Shown piece after piece: positions 59,349 through 64,000 of a DNA stretch of 64,000 nt. Numbering within the stretch: the stretch's first letter is position 1; each line of letters starts with the position of its first letter. Origin of the DNA: Porites lobata (Eukaryota; Cnidaria; Anthozoa; Scleractinia; Poritidae); contig CALNXK010000522.1 of NCBI GenBank assembly GCA_942486035.1, forward strand, positions 48,501 to 112,500, written 5' to 3'. The notes below the pieces were generated by a model. The model did not search any database, was not told the origin of the DNA, and was given only the letters and a program-made list of their open reading frames with translations. Both the position numbers and the translations under genes were made by a program.

Positions 59349-60476
59349 ATTAATCCCCAGCAAGAAAAACCAGTCCGTCCTAATCGCAAAAATTAGTTCC
59401 CGCAAAGCACAAAAAATCGCCAATCCGCAAAAACAAACTCCCGCAAAAATTTCGTTCCACACGGTATCCGTTGGAAAAATGATCGGTCGTTTGATCAGCA
59501 AGGGCCAGGTCGTTATTTTTGGTTCCTTACTTGCGTCAGTTCAGGTTTATTAGACTACCTTTGTAATCACCAATTATGTTTATAATTATGTGCTTTAGTT
59601 TTAAATTCAATTTTGGTAACGACCCTACAGTATCAGCCCCCGACAAAGGTTTGTGTTGCAAACCGACTAATATCGGAAAAAATGATATCATGTATATTCT
59701 TAATTTTGTTTGTACTGGGTTTATTTTCTCTTTTCGCCGATCAGTTCCTTCGATTTCGTCCTTTCAACTTATCCAAATCTGTTTTTGAGATCCGAATGCG
59801 GCCATTAGTTCATTGGCTTCCGAAGAGCTCATTCCCTTTTGTTGGCCGTTTAGTTGGGATGTTTCAACAAAAGGAACCACCGAACCACAGGAAACCGAAT
59901 AATTAGAAAGGCTCGCAACAAATATGTCTCTTGTTCCTCTAGGATACACATGATCAGGCACAATTTTCATATTACATAAATAAAAATTATACTGTTTTTC
60001 GTCCTATAAGTGAGCCTCTAATATAACTCGAAAAAAATTGATTTACTTGCACGCGCCAGCATAAGCCTTGATTGCCTCCGAACTCAGAGTAACATCTTTG
60101 CAGGGGGAGATGCAGGAATTTTTCATTGGGGTAGGAGAAGGTCCAAATTTTGGTTCAGAAAGGACTGTTGAACTTTTTTGTGGAAAATTACTTTTTCCCC
60201 ACACCTCCTCCCACTAGTCACTGAGAAGACAGAGACAACTACTTGTTCTCAATCTGTGAAAAGCAGTCGCCGTTGGCGCGGGAAATACTGCTTTGCAAGC
60301 AGAGGCGAACAGATCATAGGAGGGTACCCAAAGAAAATCACATTCTTGAATATCCCTGGAAACTAGTTTGGTGGCAAAATACAACACGCGTTTCATTAAA
60401 AAAGTCAGCCAGTTAAACAGTGATATACAATACTATCGTTGTAAGGATTTTAGTCTCAAACAAGTATCAGGTCTGA

Positions 60477-60530
60477 TGGGGGATCCGGACCCCCCGGGCC
60501 CTCCCACTGGATCCGCCACTACCTTGGTGC
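60477..60530. repeat. GGATCCGGACCCCCCGGG repeat end
   Basis: A short block ending CCCACTGGATCCGCCACTA, which resembles one end of a widespread hAT-type MITE. The other end was not found. Confidence 0.35.
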
Positions 60531-62240
60531 CCTTTGACATCCTTTCTAAAGCATTCTGTAGTTCATGGTAGTTCGAACACACCCGATTGCTAGCTATAGA
60601 TGCACATTCTGAACTTGAAACACAATCTGATTATAAACAGCAGCTAAAATAAAAGAAGTGCACAGCGCCCCTCGAGCAAAAACAGGGGAAAAAGTTATTC
60701 TTTTCTTTAACTAGTTACAAAAGATACAGGCCAAAGCTAGTTTTATTTCATAAATGTTTTAGCACACACCATGGAAGAATTTCTCCCCTCCTTCCCAAAT
60801 GCGCGGGGTAGAATTACGTGACGTGACATGCCTTGCATGACTGCACTGAAAGCTGGTTTGCCTGTGGCAGTTCGACAGTTGTTTTCGTTTTGCCGTGGCG
60901 GCAAGTGAAATTGTTACAGTTATAATTTCAAATTCTTCGTTCATTTCCTTCTGGAGGTCTTTCCGAGGAATCTTCTGAGAAGTTCTATGGACTCTTAAAC
61001 TAACACAGTCTCAGGCGGGTATCGTTGGATTAAAAATTGTTAATTCGTTAAATCGCATAAATCGCTGCATAAAATTCACAGCAGAAAACGGAACAGATTT
61101 GATACTCGTGAATTTTGTTGTATTTTTTACCGCTTTGTGGACCTTTTGACACTTAATACTTTAAGAATTGATGTTTTTAAAATAAATTATTGCCTGAATA
61201 TTCTGTTTATAATCTAGTTTCTTTATGTGTGCTACTCGATAACATTTGTTTTGCGGAACACTGACCCGATGCAACGCGAATGAATTTGTTCATTTGCTGA
61301 TAAGCATTTGAAATTTATGCTCAGTTAAGGATAATCTTTATACTCATACGTTGTGCGTTTTTGTCACCGGTCAGGTGCTATTTGTAGGTATTTCTGGATT
61401 TATATAAGGCGAACTGAGAGAACAGTAATAAGATGTTTGTTTACAAATTTTGTTTGCCGATCGGTGACTGCTTTGTTGGCGTGGGTACGACCTCGTAAAA
61501 ATACACGTTGGTAAATGCTTGTTTCAAAGCAGGACAGGGCTGTAAATCTTATTCTTATCGGCTGCAACATATATCTGAGGAGTAGCAAAGAATAACTTGA
61601 ATTATGGGGATAAATAAAATCAAACCAAATGCCCGCAAATACTCTCGCGTCGCGAACAATTAATTGAATTTTGTAAATTTACTTGCATGCATCTAACTCG
61701 CTTCCGATCGGTTGAGAAACAATCAGCTACTGTCAGAACTCACACATGCGCATTATCGTGAACCAGTCCCTTTAAAGTGGAAAAATGCACCAAGATTTGA
61801 ACTTCAGGTTCTCTTACTCTTCCCCCACCTTCCTTCCCTTTCCACCCTTTCCATGTTCCGCCTTCTCTTCGATCTATTATCCTCCCGCCCTGGTACCGGC
61901 TCTTCATCACGGCCGTAGTTTTCAAATGTCTGGGAAATGAAAAACTCAAAGAAATTTCCACAGAGCTGTTGACTTTTTCAATAATCAGAAAATGTGAAAA
62001 GGTGTTAACATAGACACCAATTAAAAGATGCCTGAAGGAAAAAAGGTTTATTTATAAGACACGAGGAAAAGGACAGCGTTAAAAGAGAAGGAAGTAAATG
62101 TAAACTTAGCGTGACGCAAGTATTACAGTTTTTTTGCAAGACCCCAGTGTGGAGTCTCTTATTCGGCAACTGTTTAGCATAAAGACTAAACAGAATATTA
62201 ATTAAAGTCAACTGATGCATAAGATACAGTACTTCAAGTC

Positions 62241-62335
62241 TAGTTTGCGTAGCAGGCTTCAGTTAGGTTTTTGGCGCGCGCGTCCTCGAAATGTCTCAAT
62301 TGGCCCTAAAAATCCGGAACCTGCTACGCAGGCTA
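62241..62335. mobile_element. 95-bp Mutator-like MITE
   Basis: TAGTTTGCGTAGCAGGCTTC faces CCTGCTACGCAGGCTA. The flanks CTTCAAGTC (62232-62240 and 62336-62344) are a perfect 9-bp duplication. The ends are related to those of the 1.2 kb element at 49358-50574. Confidence 0.92.
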
Positions 62336-62681
62336 CTTCAAGTCATTTTGCAGGTTCCGAGTTCCTTGAAAATGGTCTGGTTGAGTGCTTTCGTACCAGC
62401 GTATTAACTTGATAGAGCAATGACCCGACGTGACCACAGGTAGCCCAAGCTCGAAATATGACCATCGGCGAGCATCGGCATTGTTGCGTAACATTCAAAA
62501 TATAAAGATTTCTATGGGGAAAAAAACCTATCGTTTCTGTAACCTACGAAAATGAAAGGATTTCAATAAAAACAGCTTACCTTACTTAAAATGTGTGTTA
62601 CGTCTCTCCTATGTGTTCCACGGGCCGATTTATGGCCGTTGTATGGGTTTTATGCAAACGGTAATCTCTCTATATAAAGGT

Positions 62682-62772
62682 TAGGGGCACCCAACCAGAA
62701 TATAGTTCAAAACCACGTAATCATAGCATTGTTAAACGTATTTTAGTATTTAAACAGTAGATATAGGCACCT
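62682..62772 (-). mobile_element. CAGGGGCACC family, truncated copy D
   Basis: TAGGGGCACCCAACCAG, then ATAGCATTGTTAAACGTATT and TAGTATTTAAACAGTAGATA match the start of copy B. The match stops after about 90 bp. The first base of the terminus is changed (C to T). Confidence 0.85.
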
Positions 62773-63144
62773 TTTCTCAGAGAGCGAGTCAAAGGTCGCA
62801 AATCTCTGCAACCTTTCCCGAGCTTGGGCTACCTGTGACGTGACATGATATTAATCTGAACTATTTAAAGTATACAGCATCTTTTTTGATAGCTCAAGTT
62901 GCATCGTCATGGAAACAGCGCACACAACTTAAAACGTGAACCAATCACATAGTGTTCCCCTTGATAAACAGGAAATTCATTATGTTATCTGTTTTCACTT
63001 ACTTACTCATGCTACAAAGAACTTAAAACTGACCAAGGACCCTGACAAGAGACCTCACGAAGCTTTGTAGGTATTACTGTACTTTTAGCTGTTGTCCACA
63101 CGTTTTCATCAGATTAAATTAACAGCTGCTGCAGGTTCTTATGA
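62773..63144. other. Stretch before the J-domain frame
   Basis: No gene was recognised. The phrase CGAGCTTGGGCTACCTGTGACGTGACA near 62818 is the inverse of ACGTGACCACAGGTAGCCCAAGCTCG near 62430. The two could be ends of a 400-bp repeat enclosing copy D. Confidence 0.45.
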
Positions 63145-64000
63145 TTAGGGAAGGGAGGAAGAAACAGATCATTGCTTATCATAAATAAGTCAAGCGAGGC
63201 TCATCTCAAACTCAAGCTCTATGTCTCCTGTGATCCAGTATGCTTCATACCGCAAACATCAAAGGAAATCAAGCCAAATGGTAAGCTGTTTTACACCAGC
63301 GAATAGGGGTGCAAGCTCGAGTTAACCGCAGTGTTAAAAGATCCAAAGCAACCGAAAAAGGTCCTTTTAAAACCACAGCAGTGGGTTGGGAAAAAGTATG
63401 TAAGGATCACGGAATCTCTCAACGTAATCGAGGATGACCTTTCTAATTATCCAAAAGAAGAGAAAGAGGGTCTCCGCAAAATAAACAGGGATAAAGAGCT
63501 AGGACCGACGTCTAATGGGCGGCGCAATTTTTACCACATTTTGAGGCTAGATATGGACGAAGTTCGTAAACTGTCACAGAATAATCAGGATAAAGAAATT
63601 GCGAGGGCGTTCCTCAGCGAGTTGCAGATTTGGCATCCTGATCATAATGGAGATGGTGATGTTGCCATGGTCCGTGAGTTGATAATGGCGTACAGCATTT
63701 TAAAAGATCGAGAAAAACGTGCACGGTACAACAACTTGGCGGACTACGACAAAGGGTGGCTGTCGGGTAAACGATTCAAAGCTGTGTTTTGGCCTGAGTG
63801 GGAGACCGTTGCTCAAAGACTGGCATGGATGAAAAGAATGGGTCTCCTTGCTTTATCGGCTGGTCTTACAATCGGAGGAATCGTAACAATTGTTTTAACC
63901 GCTGGTCTATCATCTCCTTGGTCACAATGTGCTGTCAAAGGTGGTTTCGATTCTTTACGCGAGACTATTAGCAAGGAGGCAGTCTTGGATGGACGTGATG
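63145..64000 (+). CDS. J-domain protein, partial at the window edge
   Basis: One frame reads from about 63145 to the last base. An acceptor-like ATGATTAG precedes it. The N-terminal part gives CDPVCFIPQTSKEIKPNG, then an in-frame TAG at 63304-63306, then CKLELTAVLKDPKQPKK and VGKKYVRITESLNVIEDDL. The J domain follows (NFYHILRLD to YSILKDREKRARYNN) with the HPD signature at 63634-63642 (QIWHPDHNGDGD); this tripeptide stimulates Hsp70 ATPase. After it come FWPEWETVAQRL and a hydrophobic segment (GLLALSAGLTIGGIVTIVLT), perhaps membrane-inserted. The coding quality on both sides of the TAG is equal, so it is a true nonsense change, a sequence error or, less likely, the edge of an exon. The gene continues outside the window. 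Confidence 0.75.

Larger units (their letters stand above)
56607..61771. mobile_element. 5.2 kb TTAA-flanked DNA element (Kolobok or piggyBac type)
   Basis: AGGGACTGGTTCACGATAAT at the left faces ATTATCGTGAACCAGTCCCT at the right. TTAA flanks both (56603-56606 and 61772-61775). TTAA targets are used by the Kolobok and piggyBac superfamilies. Inside, 57465-57900 and 60715-61165 form a second, much longer inverted repeat of about 430 bp. Reading frames are short and unrecognised, so the copy is non-autonomous. A CAGGGGCACC element is nested at 58951-59348. Confidence 0.7.

Noticed and set aside
1..64000. CRISPR array or bacterial contamination
   Set aside because: Introns, MITEs and animal gene families run throughout; the tandem arrays have no spacer structure.

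Overview
This is animal nuclear DNA, most likely from a hexacorallian cnidarian such as a stony coral. The evidence is widely spaced intron-containing genes with GT-AG junctions, a single-exon rhodopsin-type receptor, a cGAS-like (Mab-21 fold) gene, an AT-rich background, and a dense mix of MITEs, a Helitron, Penelope-like and Jockey/CR1-like retroelement pieces and tRNA-derived SINEs. No operons, CRISPR arrays or bacterial signals were seen. The species call is inference.

Host genes. (1) A receptor pseudogene lies on the minus strand at 1746-3421. (2) A four-exon cGAS-like receptor lies on the plus strand at 19027-27861; its junction phases agree and its three catalytic acidic residues are present. 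(3) An exon of mitochondrial ribosomal protein bL28m (28705-28975, minus) converges on it. (4) Two exons of a FLYWCH-finger-type protein (35008-35473, minus) are cut by a MITE. (5) The 5' exons of a RAD51AP1-like DNA repair gene start at 39130 (plus). (6) A J-domain protein runs off the right edge (63145-64000, plus).

Mobile DNA fills most of the rest. A roughly 7 kb Helitron (about 47.3-54 kb) has a HUH/Rep half and an intact Pif1-type helicase half. It is broken by stops, a frameshift and a nested 1.2 kb element. Five elements carry 8-10 bp target duplications typical of Mutator-like elements: 5592, 7987, 49358, 55986 and 62241. One family, with ends CAGGGGCACCCAACG, occurs four times, and all three complete copies have perfect 6-bp target duplications. 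A 5.2 kb element at 56607-61771 is bounded by TTAA. A transposon-type integrase (36120-37283, minus) sits beside an exact 268-bp tandem repeat.

The most interesting points are where mobile DNA touches host genes. A LINE tail supplies the splice acceptor of RAD51AP1 exon 2. A tandem 48-bp repeat carrying a STAT-like TTCNNNGAA site lies just upstream of the cGAS-like gene. Two fold-back elements lie in that gene's last intron. A hAT-like element splits the receptor's C-terminal tail. No clearly new multi-gene system was found; the candidates for something undescribed are the transposon families and the regulatory repeats listed in the findings.
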